From Arthrobacter dokdonellae (GTDB lineage: Bacteria > Actinomycetota > Actinomycetes > Actinomycetales > Micrococcaceae), in assembly GCF_003268655.1 (NCBI RefSeq), contig NZ_CP029642.1, forward strand, positions 2,790,001-2,854,000: 64,000 nucleotides of DNA. Direction: 5' to 3'. Shown one piece after another: positions 25,901 through 33,214 of the stretch. Numbering within the stretch: position 1 is the first letter of the stretch; every line of letters starts with the position of its first letter. Made by a program: the position numbers and the translations under genes. Under the pieces are notes generated by a model. The model did no database searches. It was not told the DNA's origin and saw nothing but the letters and a program-made list of their open reading frames with translations.

Positions 25901-28174
25901 TGCCAGGTTCTTCGCCAGCGGGTAGTCGACCACCAGCAGGCCCGTCTGTTCCAGGTTCGGCAGGGTGATGCGCCAGCCACGCTGCAGGTCACGCAGGGCA
26001 CGGTAGGTAACGACCTCGTTCAATGCCCGCTTGGTTGGTTTGGGATCCAAGGGGTCCTCGGTCCGTGCGTAGTCGCTCCAAACAAGGTTCAGTGTCCTGA
26101 CCATGGCATCGCCAAGTTCCATGGCTTCGACTCCGGTGCTCCCAGCCTGGGCCACGGCACGGTAGAGGGCCGAACGAAGCTGCGCCACCTGGACGAAGTC
26201 GTTCAGGTGCCCGGCCTGCAAGGACGCGTCCTGCCGGTTGTCCACAAAAGTCAAAAGCTTTCTGGCCTGCGGGCTTAGGTCGCTGGCGGCGTTAGACCTC
26301 AACAACTGCACCATTTTGGTGGCGATGACAGTCATGGCACTGCTACGGCCGTCCTGATCCAAGGTAACCACCTTGGAGAACTCCCCACTCCGGGCGGACT
26401 CGTAGGTCACCTGACAGTTGAGGCAAAAACCAAGGCTGCCGGGGACCCATGCGGCCAGTTGGCCCGAATCGTGGGTGTAGTCGTTATCCAGCGCCGCCGA
26501 ACCATCAGGTTGGACACGGTACCGGGAGGGAATCCTTTTCCGCTTGGACTCAACGATGGGGTGTCCGGATTCTGCATTTGTCAGCCACGACCCCGGGATA
26601 CGTCCGGCCTCCACGGCCTTCTCCGGCCACTCCTGACTCGTGGAAATGTACAGGTAGCCGTCCTGGCCGTTATCGTCCCCTCCACTTTGCTGCATCTTGA
26701 GCTCGTGGCGGGTGACGAAGCGTTGTTCACCGTCTCGCTCCGTCAAGCGGGCCATCAGGTATTCCTGCCCGCATTCCCGGCAGAATGCCAGCGGGTAGAG
26801 TCGCTTTTCATCCTCCCCCACCATCAGTTGAAAGTTGGTTTCAATAAGCCGGGCTGCTTCCGACTCCGCCGTGACATACAGCGAGCCTGCTTTGGAAATG
26901 AACTGGTGCAACCGGAATGCGAACAGGGGCCGGTTGGTTTCATTGTGCTTGGCCTTGGACCCGGCCAGCAGCGTCGCCCGGATAGCCGTGGCACAGTTTC
27001 CAACGGGTTCGCCCGTTGTCTCAGAAAGTTCTTCCGCAGCCTGGGTGACCGTTTGAGGTTTCCTGCGGACGAGCCTTCCCGATTCGGCCTCCCTAGTCAG
27101 GCCGAACGTATCCTCAATCCACGAGGCAAGAGGATCCGACTGCATCAGGGTGTAACCACCCGATAGGGTCGGGCTGCTGAACTCCGCGTCACCGCGTTCC
27201 AGCACAGCCGCCCGCAGCTCCTCGGCCAAGCGTTCATGATGAGTGGTCGCTTGGACGAGCGTTTCGGTCACGACGTGATCCGGAGTGATGTTCGCACCGA
27301 AGATCCGTGATGCCACCTTAGCCACGTCGCTTTGCTGCTGAGTGAGCGTCCCGCCGCTGGACATGGTGGCCGACGTCCCGATGCACTGGAGAGTCTGCTG
27401 GGCATTGCAGGCGTCCCGCAGCCGGCGGACCAGCATCGCCACATCAGCCCCCTGCCGGCCACGGTAGGTGTGCAACTCGTCAAGAACAAGGAACTGCAAC
27501 CCCGACGCGGCGCGAATGAGGGATTGCCGCTCCTCCGGCCGGGTCAGGACATACTCCAGCATCACGTAGTTGGTCAGCAAAATGTCCGGTGGATTCTTCA
27601 GGATGTTTTCCCGGTCTTCGCCGCGCTCCTGTCCCGTATAACGGGCAAAAGTCACCGGTGAATTCCCGTCAAAGCCGTAGTCGAGGAACTTGGACAATTC
27701 CTCCATCTGGCTGTTCGCCAGTGCATTCATCGGGTAAACGATGATGGCCTTGATACCCTTTCCGGTACCTTCACGAAGGACCCGGTCCACAATCGGGATG
27801 ATGTACGCAAGGGACTTTCCCGAACCGGTGCCGGTGGTCAGGACATAAGAGTCTTTCTTGGCGGCAATTTCAATGGCGTCACGTTGGTGTTTATGGAGCG
27901 TAATGGGGGCCGTGCCGCGGTCTGCAAGATCCTTCTTGGGCCTGAAGATGGCGCTGCAGTCAGGGTGCAACAGTCCCCGGCTGACGAGTTCGTCGACTCG
28001 GCCGCCTGAACTAAACGAGGGGTTCAAGGACAGCCAAGGATCCGGCCACTGCCGTCCCTTGTCGCCAAGCTCGACAACAGCTTTCTTGATTCGTTCGTCC
28101 TGGATGTCCACGAAGCCCTCGGTGAACGACCGATACCCCTCGATCAACTGGTCACGAATACCAAACGCGTCCAC
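22997..28174 (-). CDS. YprA-like DExH helicase with DUF1998 (DrmA-DrmB or DruE-like)
   Basis: This 1725-residue protein opens the operon. Lobe 1 carries Walker A TGTGSGKS (114-121), DELH (232-235) and SATMSS (268-273). Motif VI QRSGRAGRSGQ follows about 750 residues later at about 1010-1024, so there is a large insertion between lobes. A CxxC zinc-ribbon pair CEACGY...CESC is at about 1313-1333, and the Cys-rich DUF1998 mark CVRGCYRCLLSYGNQ is at about 1576-1592. In DISARM these parts are usually two proteins, DrmA and DrmB; in Druantia DruE they are one. The GTG start at 28174 has a GGGGGT ribosome site five bases upstream. Likely ATP-driven DNA unwinding or scanning. Confidence 0.88.
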   Translation of the reverse strand: MDAFGIRDQLIEGYRSFTEGFVDIQDERIKKAVVELGDKGRQWPDPWLSLNPSFSSGGRVDELVSRGLLHPDCSAIFRPKKDLADRGTAPITLHKHQRDAIEIAAKKDSYVLTTGTGSGKSLAYIIPIVDRVLREGTGKGIKAIIVYPMNALANSQMEELSKFLDYGFDGNSPVTFARYTGQERGEDRENILKNPPDILLTNYVMLEYVLTRPEERQSLIRAASGLQFLVLDELHTYRGRQGADVAMLVRRLRDACNAQQTLQCIGTSATMSSGGTLTQQQSDVAKVASRIFGANITPDHVVTETLVQATTHHERLAEELRAAVLERGDAEFSSPTLSGGYTLMQSDPLASWIEDTFGLTREAESGRLVRRKPQTVTQAAEELSETTGEPVGNCATAIRATLLAGSKAKHNETNRPLFAFRLHQFISKAGSLYVTAESEAARLIETNFQLMVGEDEKRLYPLAFCRECGQEYLMARLTERDGEQRFVTRHELKMQQSGGDDNGQDGYLYISTSQEWPEKAVEAGRIPGSWLTNAESGHPIVESKRKRIPSRYRVQPDGSAALDNDYTHDSGQLAAWVPGSLGFCLNCQVTYESARSGEFSKVVTLDQDGRSSAMTVIATKMVQLLRSNAASDLSPQARKLLTFVDNRQDASLQAGHLNDFVQVAQLRSALYRAVAQAGSTGVEAMELGDAMVRTLNLVWSDYARTEDPLDPKPTKRALNEVVTYRALRDLQRGWRITLPNLEQTGLLVVDYPLAKNLAEQERRWEGAHYILRDADPGKREEIIRVLLDEFRRVLAIDAEELSAEWLDRVKNRSREFLTGIWALPEQESAASVGLVTTETKKTAFRTTLPITSYGTFGRWLAKTASPGNKLKRVEVDEVIASLFTILLETGFIAEVVEGKISGYRLKLSSMVLKKGNGQYGAPDLLRRTYHADQKPRVIEFFKDLYLETGQELAGLKAAEHTAQVRADDREKREQEFRSAELPLLFCSPTMELGVDIADLNAVAMRNVPPTPANYAQRSGRAGRSGQPALVLTYCATGSPHDSYYFERSDLMVSGQVQPPRLDFANEDLVRSHVHAVWLSEALAATSTGLGKSMSGLLKLEDKAYPLQPDITAVLGDQHAAAKAKVSARVLMRSIESELLDTRWWTEGWSDAVIDDALTGFDQACERWRQLYRSAISEQDAAHRASQDHSTDSKHREAAIARHREAGQRLEILLNDSDSRGQSDFYTLRYLASEGFLPGYSFPRLPLAAFIPGMRRGKDNNSTWLQRSRFLAISEFGPDSLIYHEGARYQVKRVSLPRDSDGGGVGDVVLAEARVCEACGYLHQRTPGLDICESCSEPLAGSWSNLMQLQSVITRRRERISADEEERNRQGFELVTNYRFAPHGKKAGHSTAAILNGEDALGQVLYGDGATVRITNLGRRNRAQQDRHGFWLDLITGEWLSEKKATSETDDVPDLSDADDATVEQSKKKQMVTPYVEDRRNIAVVRWADVLTTAEATSIQFALERGIEAVFQLEDSELSSELLADNEDRGRLLFIEAAEGGAGVLRRLQSEPDAMARVAGKALEIIHVDPTTGLDVTGACVRGCYRCLLSYGNQRQHEIIDRRLIIDRLMQLATSSTVPAVEPREAKHALPSGTVVSSRAQELLAYLLERGGMLPDDMGPTLNGNVVDFVYTTNLSVRTAVIVEDSARPAVDAMALTFDNWNVITWGATIDIEVFVNEHASIFGAL

Positions 28175-28818
28175 TTACTACCCCCGTGATGCTAACGACA
28201 CTGTTGTCCACAGCAAGAATAGGCAGGTTACGCACGGAGTAGCCATTTGGCCGCGGTTTACGGATGAATATGGCCTTCCTGACATGAACGTAAACCGCCG
28301 CGAACAACGAGGCAGTTGCACCAGCCGGGCCAAGCATGTAGCGCCTCAATACAACGAAGGTCCTGCAACAACCACGAGTCGGCTTAACTATGGAGCCGTC
28401 AGCGAAGGGTGTAGTGGCCCTGATTCGGACTGTGTTGCAATATGCCTCCCAGGTCCGGCGGCCTGGACGAACTCCAGGCACATCACCCCAACGACATCAT
28501 CAACGGGCCGCCCAAGGGACTTGAGGGGATCAGTGCGAGGGATCGGCGTCAGGGGAGAAACAAGCCGTCCATGATGGGCTTATGAAAGTAATTTCGGCGT
28601 TGGGAGTCCGATATGATCCAATTTGTGGGTCGCGCAGGCTGCTTCTCAATGTTGGTAGTTGCTTCGAGTAATTGGTTAAATGGAGGACGGTGAACGGGGG
28701 CGTCGATGTTATTGCCCTCCTCGACGGGCATCAAAGCCGCGCTCCAGGACTCGAGGACCCACAAGGCTCAAATCACAGCACCCCAAGACATACCATGACG
28801 CCCAATAGGAGGAATTAA
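28175..28818. other. Divergent intergenic region upstream of the helicase operon
   Basis: No gene is supported here. It separates two divergent transcription units and should contain the promoter of the leftward five-gene operon and that of the rightward 515-residue gene. No clear -10/-35 pair or operator could be chosen by eye. Confidence 0.5.
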
Positions 28819-30366
28819 GTGAGCTTAGGCCCTGAAGAACCCAGCGAGTCTGCACTTGTCGAGGTATCACCCGGTACAGCGCTCGTATTCGGTCAGGTAC
28901 CGGAAGGCCTCGACCTCATCCCCTTCAGCCTTGTCTCGCCGGACGACCAAGCGGCAATTGTGGACGCGGTAGCGGCAACGAGTGGGATCCTCAACGTTGG
29001 AGGCCAAGTCGCAAATGGGCTCGCACAAGCTCACGGACTTGTCCGACTCGCGCCGGAGACTCTGAAAGCCTTGCAGGCGGGCGCCGCCCCGATCCAGAGT
29101 GGCGGTTACAACATCGGTGTGCTGGCAGCACAGAATGGCAAGTTCACTGCACAAGTCCGTTGGCTTCCCGCAACAGGTGCCAACGCAGTCGGAGTGGTTG
29201 CGAGCCTCGGCCCAGCCGTCGCTATGATGGCCATTCAAATTCAATTGAACGAAATATCCGGTCTCGTCAAGCAGAACCTAGCGCTGACAGAGACCGTCCT
29301 CAAAACGGTCAGACGTGAACAATGGGCTGAGCTCTCAGGGCTCGAGGAGGCTGTGACCGAAGCGGTAAATAGCGCCAACATTGCCGGCGGCGTTATCCCG
29401 GGGGTATGGGAAAACATCGCCGGTAAAGAAGCCGACCTTCGAAAGCAGCGCAACCTCTTCAAAGGGCACGTCAGAGATCACACCGTTGAGTTGGCGCAGC
29501 GAAAAGGCCATCAGGAGCGGCGCCAGTACATTGAAAAGAATGGCGAGGCGATCCTTCTCGACCTTTACAGCCTTCTGCTAGCGCACAAGTCCTGGTTCGA
29601 GTACCAAGCACTGCGCGCCGGAAGAGCGAGACTTCGCGCAGATGAAGACCCTCGTGAGGAGAAACTACTCCAGACGATCATTGACAACGCGCGAGGCGAA
29701 TATGACCGTACCCTCAATCAAATGTCGACGCTCCTTGACACGCTCAATCGCGAACTCTGCATACTTTCTGAGCTTCCCGGGAAATGGACAATCCCCTTCA
29801 CAGGAGCCCGCAGAAGCGCCGGAGACGTCGGGAGGATGGCGCAGCAGCTGCTCAGCGCGGTCGAGAAACTTTCCGGAACCGTGCGGCCTGCGCGCACACC
29901 ACTCGAACAACCGAACACATGCTATGTCGACGACGCTGAGCTACTCGATCAGGACCTACGTATTCTCCGATGGCATCTGGATGAAGACGAGAACCTGGTT
30001 GCCATGGCCACCGCACGCGAACGCGGCGCAAACGGTGTCTTGATCGCAGTGAGCCAACAACGTGTCCTGATTGCTGATCAATCTGACTTCCGAAAGTACG
30101 GAATTGTGCGCCGCTCAGTACAGAACTCCCAAATTCGGTACGTACGTTTTCGAGATGATGACGCAACTGGGCGGGCAGAAATTGACCTGATCACCAGGGA
30201 CGACAACATCACCTGGCGCTTCGCCAGAGGAGCCGATGCGGACAAGTCCCTGGCGGGGCTAGGAGCATTGCTCGCAGACCGTATGGACATCCCTGCGACC
30301 GAACGCGACGCGATGCACTCACAGCTACCGCCATGGACGACGGGACCCAAAGGCCTGACTAGGTAG
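28819..30366 (+). CDS. Unrecognised 515-residue protein with coiled coil and PH-like C-terminus
   Basis: I cannot name a family. The GTG start has an ideal AGGAGG site at 28808-28813, so expression is expected. An apolar segment lies at about 122-142 (VGVVASLGPAVAMMAIQIQL), followed by a long charged helical stretch to about 320, consistent with a coiled coil on a membrane or in a large assembly. The C-terminal ~110 residues (GVLIAVSQQRVLIADQ then NSQIRYVRF and ITWRFARG) have the alternating pattern of a bacterial PH-like domain. It is read away from the helicase operon. Defence-related function is only a guess from location. Confidence 0.6.
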   Translation: MSLGPEEPSESALVEVSPGTALVFGQVPEGLDLIPFSLVSPDDQAAIVDAVAATSGILNVGGQVANGLAQAHGLVRLAPETLKALQAGAAPIQSGGYNIGVLAAQNGKFTAQVRWLPATGANAVGVVASLGPAVAMMAIQIQLNEISGLVKQNLALTETVLKTVRREQWAELSGLEEAVTEAVNSANIAGGVIPGVWENIAGKEADLRKQRNLFKGHVRDHTVELAQRKGHQERRQYIEKNGEAILLDLYSLLLAHKSWFEYQALRAGRARLRADEDPREEKLLQTIIDNARGEYDRTLNQMSTLLDTLNRELCILSELPGKWTIPFTGARRSAGDVGRMAQQLLSAVEKLSGTVRPARTPLEQPNTCYVDDAELLDQDLRILRWHLDEDENLVAMATARERGANGVLIAVSQQRVLIADQSDFRKYGIVRRSVQNSQIRYVRFRDDDATGRAEIDLITRDDNITWRFARGADADKSLAGLGALLADRMDIPATERDAMHSQLPPWTTGPKGLTR

Positions 30367-30552
30367 CACTATTTCGAGTACCTCCCGGTCACCCTCCGCA
30401 CGGTCCGTTTGATAGGGCTGCCACAGCACCTACAAGCAGCGCACCACCACAGACGCAGACCAAGCGGCTTACAGCCATGCCGCCACTAAGGCCCTCACAC
30501 ACCACTGCACCCAAGCACCGCAACATCTCGGCAGAGGTCTTAGACTATTCGG

Positions 30553-31158
30553 ATGGACGCGGCTTGGATCGGCCTACTAGGTGTGGGTGTGGGGGCGATC
30601 GCCACAACCGGAGGCACACTCATAACGGGTTACTTCGCCGGGCGTCGGGCGGCGAAGGCCGCGCTTCTCGAAAGTCGAACCGGTGCATATAGCGCCTTCA
30701 TTGCGTCGTGTGGGCTTATCGCTTTCACCGCCACGGAAGCTAGGCTGATCATCGCTACCCGCTCCGGCATCGTGGAGACGGCCAGACTTCTGACGGGGAG
30801 TCACAAACCAGTCGACCCCGAAGGAATTATTGCCTTATTTCGACACGACCTTGACCCGTTATATCAGTCTTGGTCGAACGTGTGGACGGTTGGATCTCGC
30901 GAGGCAATCACACTCGCCAATGAGGTTCTAGACCAGGTCTCCCTGCTGATCGCGAAGGGTTCAGAGCCTGGTAAGGCTCGAGGACCGCTCGGGACCACGC
31001 TTCGAGGCCATGCCTGGACGAATGAACAGCAAGCCGCCTTTCAAGCCGAATTGGAACGGCTTGCCATTCTCCGCCGGGACTTTACTACTCTGGCCCGTCA
31101 GGAGACTGGGCATGCGGTTGTCGAATTCTTTAGAGCCGGAGCTTCGCCTTTCAGCTGA
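30553..31158 (+). CDS. Unrecognised 201-residue protein with one N-terminal membrane segment
   Basis: Residues 4-30 (IGLLGVGVGAIATTGGTLITG) form one membrane helix, followed by a basic RRAAKAA stop-transfer and a ~170-residue cytoplasmic helical domain. There is no ribosome site close to the ATG at 30553, but TAGACT lies six bases upstream at 30541-30546 and could be a -10 box, so the mRNA may be leaderless, which is common in actinobacteria. Single-TM proteins with a helical cytoplasmic part of this kind occur widely in actinobacterial accessory DNA without known function. Confidence 0.55.
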   Translation: MDAAWIGLLGVGVGAIATTGGTLITGYFAGRRAAKAALLESRTGAYSAFIASCGLIAFTATEARLIIATRSGIVETARLLTGSHKPVDPEGIIALFRHDLDPLYQSWSNVWTVGSREAITLANEVLDQVSLLIAKGSEPGKARGPLGTTLRGHAWTNEQQAAFQAELERLAILRRDFTTLARQETGHAVVEFFRAGASPFS

Positions 31159-31831
31159 GCGCCAATTTTCCGCGACATGGTCCCCGTGTCCCCAGCCGCA
31201 GCTGTCAGTCTGCTCGAACCGCCCGTCGTCGCGGCGCGACCACAGATTGGGGAGTCTGAGGCAACCCCCGCAGTCCCGTCGGCAAGCCCCCACGGGACGT
31301 CAACGGCCGACATTCCCATGATCGTGATCTAGCTTCCAGACTGCCTGCAGCAGTTGCCACCATCCTCACGGATTGCAGCGCCCCACGTCCCACTGGATCC
31401 CGCCAACCCCACAGTCCTTGTGAAACCAGTCATGTCGTTCAGCTCCGTTAGCCCCATGAACAGACATGAAAACAGATGCAGGAACCCGTGGCTCTAGCGT
31501 TTCAGCGATTCCGCCAGTCAGCCCGTACAAGCATCAGGGTCGATGGACCTGTATGAACACATGCCGAACCGCGTTGTGCCTTCTGGTACCCCATCATCGC
31601 TGGGCGGGTCCTTCACGCAACCAGGGCGCTGCGCGCCGGCCACTCCTCCAAAAATTCTTCCTCGGCGCTCCTGCGTCGCTTATTTCCTCGAAACAATTTT
31701 TGCCCCGTGCCCGGTACCCCAAGTTGCCCTCCGGCCCCTAACACCCAGCGGTGATTCCTCTTACCAGAAGGCACCAACAGAGCAGGCGGCCGCGAACAAC
31801 CAACCACCGAACACACAAGAGGAGCAAGACA
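31159..31831. other. Gap between island genes and the conjugative element
   Basis: No convincing gene, tRNA or repeat was found in these 673 bases. Since genes to the right belong to the conjugative element, its left end may lie here, but no direct repeat matching the sequence after the integrase gene was seen. Confidence 0.4.
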
Positions 31832-32857
31832 ATGGAACCGATCAGAATCAGCAGCCCGGCCGACGCCATCAGCGACATGGGCCACAGCCTCGGCTACTGG
31901 CCCCAGGAAAGCCTCGTCTGCGTCGCCCTCGACGGCGCCGCCCTCGGCCCCACCCTCCGCGTCAACCTCCCCGGCAAGGAAGACTTCGCCGAGAGTTACG
32001 CCGAACGCGTCGCCCACTACTTCGGTATCGACCACGACGCCACCGCCGTCCTCATCGCCCTCTTCCCCCACCAGCACTGGGGCAAGGGACACACCAAGCC
32101 ATTCGCCCCCATGATTCAGGGACTCAAGCGCCAGTTCTCGGCCACCGGACTGCTCGTCCACCACGTATGGATCGTCGGCCCCGAATCCTTCGCCACCTAC
32201 GACGGCACCAACCCCGCCCTCTGCGGCAAGGAGACCCCGCTGACTGCCATTGAGTCCAGCATGCTCAACGCCGAACTGGTCTACCAGGGCAGCCTAATTG
32301 AACAAAATGACACACCCGCTATCCCCGAGCTGGCCGCCACCCATGCCGACCACAACGCCGTCGAAGCAGCCCTGCGGGACATGTCCATCAACCCCGCCCA
32401 GAGCCTTGGCGCGGCATACCGTCTGTGGATGGAGCTCATTGACCACGGTGGCGACCCCACCCACGAGCAGTTGGCCGAGGTCCTGGCCGGGCTGCAGCAC
32501 GTCGGGCTCAGAGACCAGATCCTGGCCGACATGCCCGGCATCAACGAGCCCATGGCAGCCACACTCTTTGGCGCCACGGACGAAGCCCCGCAATGGGACA
32601 GGATCGACAGCTCCGAAAGGCTGCTGCGACAGCTGCTCACCATCGCTGCCCCAACCCATGCGGCGGCACCGTTGACGATGCTCGGGCACATCTGCTGGTG
32701 GAAGGGCCGGGGAACGGCTGCCGCGAACTACATGCACGTCGCCCTGACATTTGATCCGGACTACCACCTGGCCAGGCTGCTGGACCAGCTGCTCGGCGCC
32801 GGCGTCGTCTCCGGCTGGGCGCAACACAAGAACACCGCATACCGGAACCACCAATAG
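31832..32857 (+). CDS. DUF4192 domain protein
   Basis: The product is 341 residues from the ATG at 31832, which has a GAGGAG ribosome site 7 bases upstream. An upstream in-frame ATG at 31751 would add a basic stretch without family character. The N-terminus ISSPADAISDMGHSLGYWPQESLVCVALDG is the hallmark of DUF4192, a family common on actinobacterial chromosomes and conjugative elements. Its biochemical role is not known. The NrdH-like gene follows 47 bases later and is probably co-transcribed. Confidence 0.85.
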   Translation: MEPIRISSPADAISDMGHSLGYWPQESLVCVALDGAALGPTLRVNLPGKEDFAESYAERVAHYFGIDHDATAVLIALFPHQHWGKGHTKPFAPMIQGLKRQFSATGLLVHHVWIVGPESFATYDGTNPALCGKETPLTAIESSMLNAELVYQGSLIEQNDTPAIPELAATHADHNAVEAALRDMSINPAQSLGAAYRLWMELIDHGGDPTHEQLAEVLAGLQHVGLRDQILADMPGINEPMAATLFGATDEAPQWDRIDSSERLLRQLLTIAAPTHAAAPLTMLGHICWWKGRGTAAANYMHVALTFDPDYHLARLLDQLLGAGVVSGWAQHKNTAYRNHQ

Positions 32858-32904
32858 GCCGCTCAAGCGGCCCAGCACCAGAAGCAGAGAGTGAGGTGAG
32901 GGCA

Positions 32905-33141
32905 ATGAATGTCACGGTCTACAGCAAGCCCGGCTGCCAGCAGTGCAGGTTCACCTGCCGGTCCCTGGACCATGCCGGCATCGCTTACGACGTCGTCGAC
33001 CTGACAACGAACGCCGCCGCCCTCGAGTACGTCCAGGACCTCGGCTACTCCCAAGCCCCCGTGGTTGTTGTCAACGACCACGACCATTGGTCAGGATTCA
33101 ACCCGACCGAGATCGAGCGGCTCAAGCTAGCGATCCATTAA
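32905..33141 (+). CDS. NrdH-like glutaredoxin
   Basis: The 78-residue thioredoxin-fold protein begins VTVYSKPGCQQCRFTCRSL, with the CxxC redox pair in GCQQC, and has the cis-Pro segment YSQAPVVVV. NrdH redoxins reduce class Ib ribonucleotide reductase using thioredoxin reductase; similar small redoxins on mobile elements have unknown partners. The ATG at 32905 has GAGGTGAGG just upstream, which makes it better than the GTG at 32896 inside that site. A terminator follows. Confidence 0.85.
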   Translation: MNVTVYSKPGCQQCRFTCRSLDHAGIAYDVVDLTTNAAALEYVQDLGYSQAPVVVVNDHDHWSGFNPTEIERLKLAIH

Positions 33142-33161
33142 TCACCATAAGCTGGGGATCC

Positions 33162-33190
33162 AGTGCCGCATGGAAATCTCATGCGGCACT
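33162..33190. terminator. 11-bp perfect hairpin between redoxin and dnaE2 genes
   Basis: AGTGCCGCATG (33162-33172) pairs with 33180-33190 around GAAATCT. It sits in the 73-base gap between two convergent genes and can terminate both. Confidence 0.75.
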
Positions 33191-33214
33191 CCCCTGTGCG
33201 ACCATCCCATTTGT

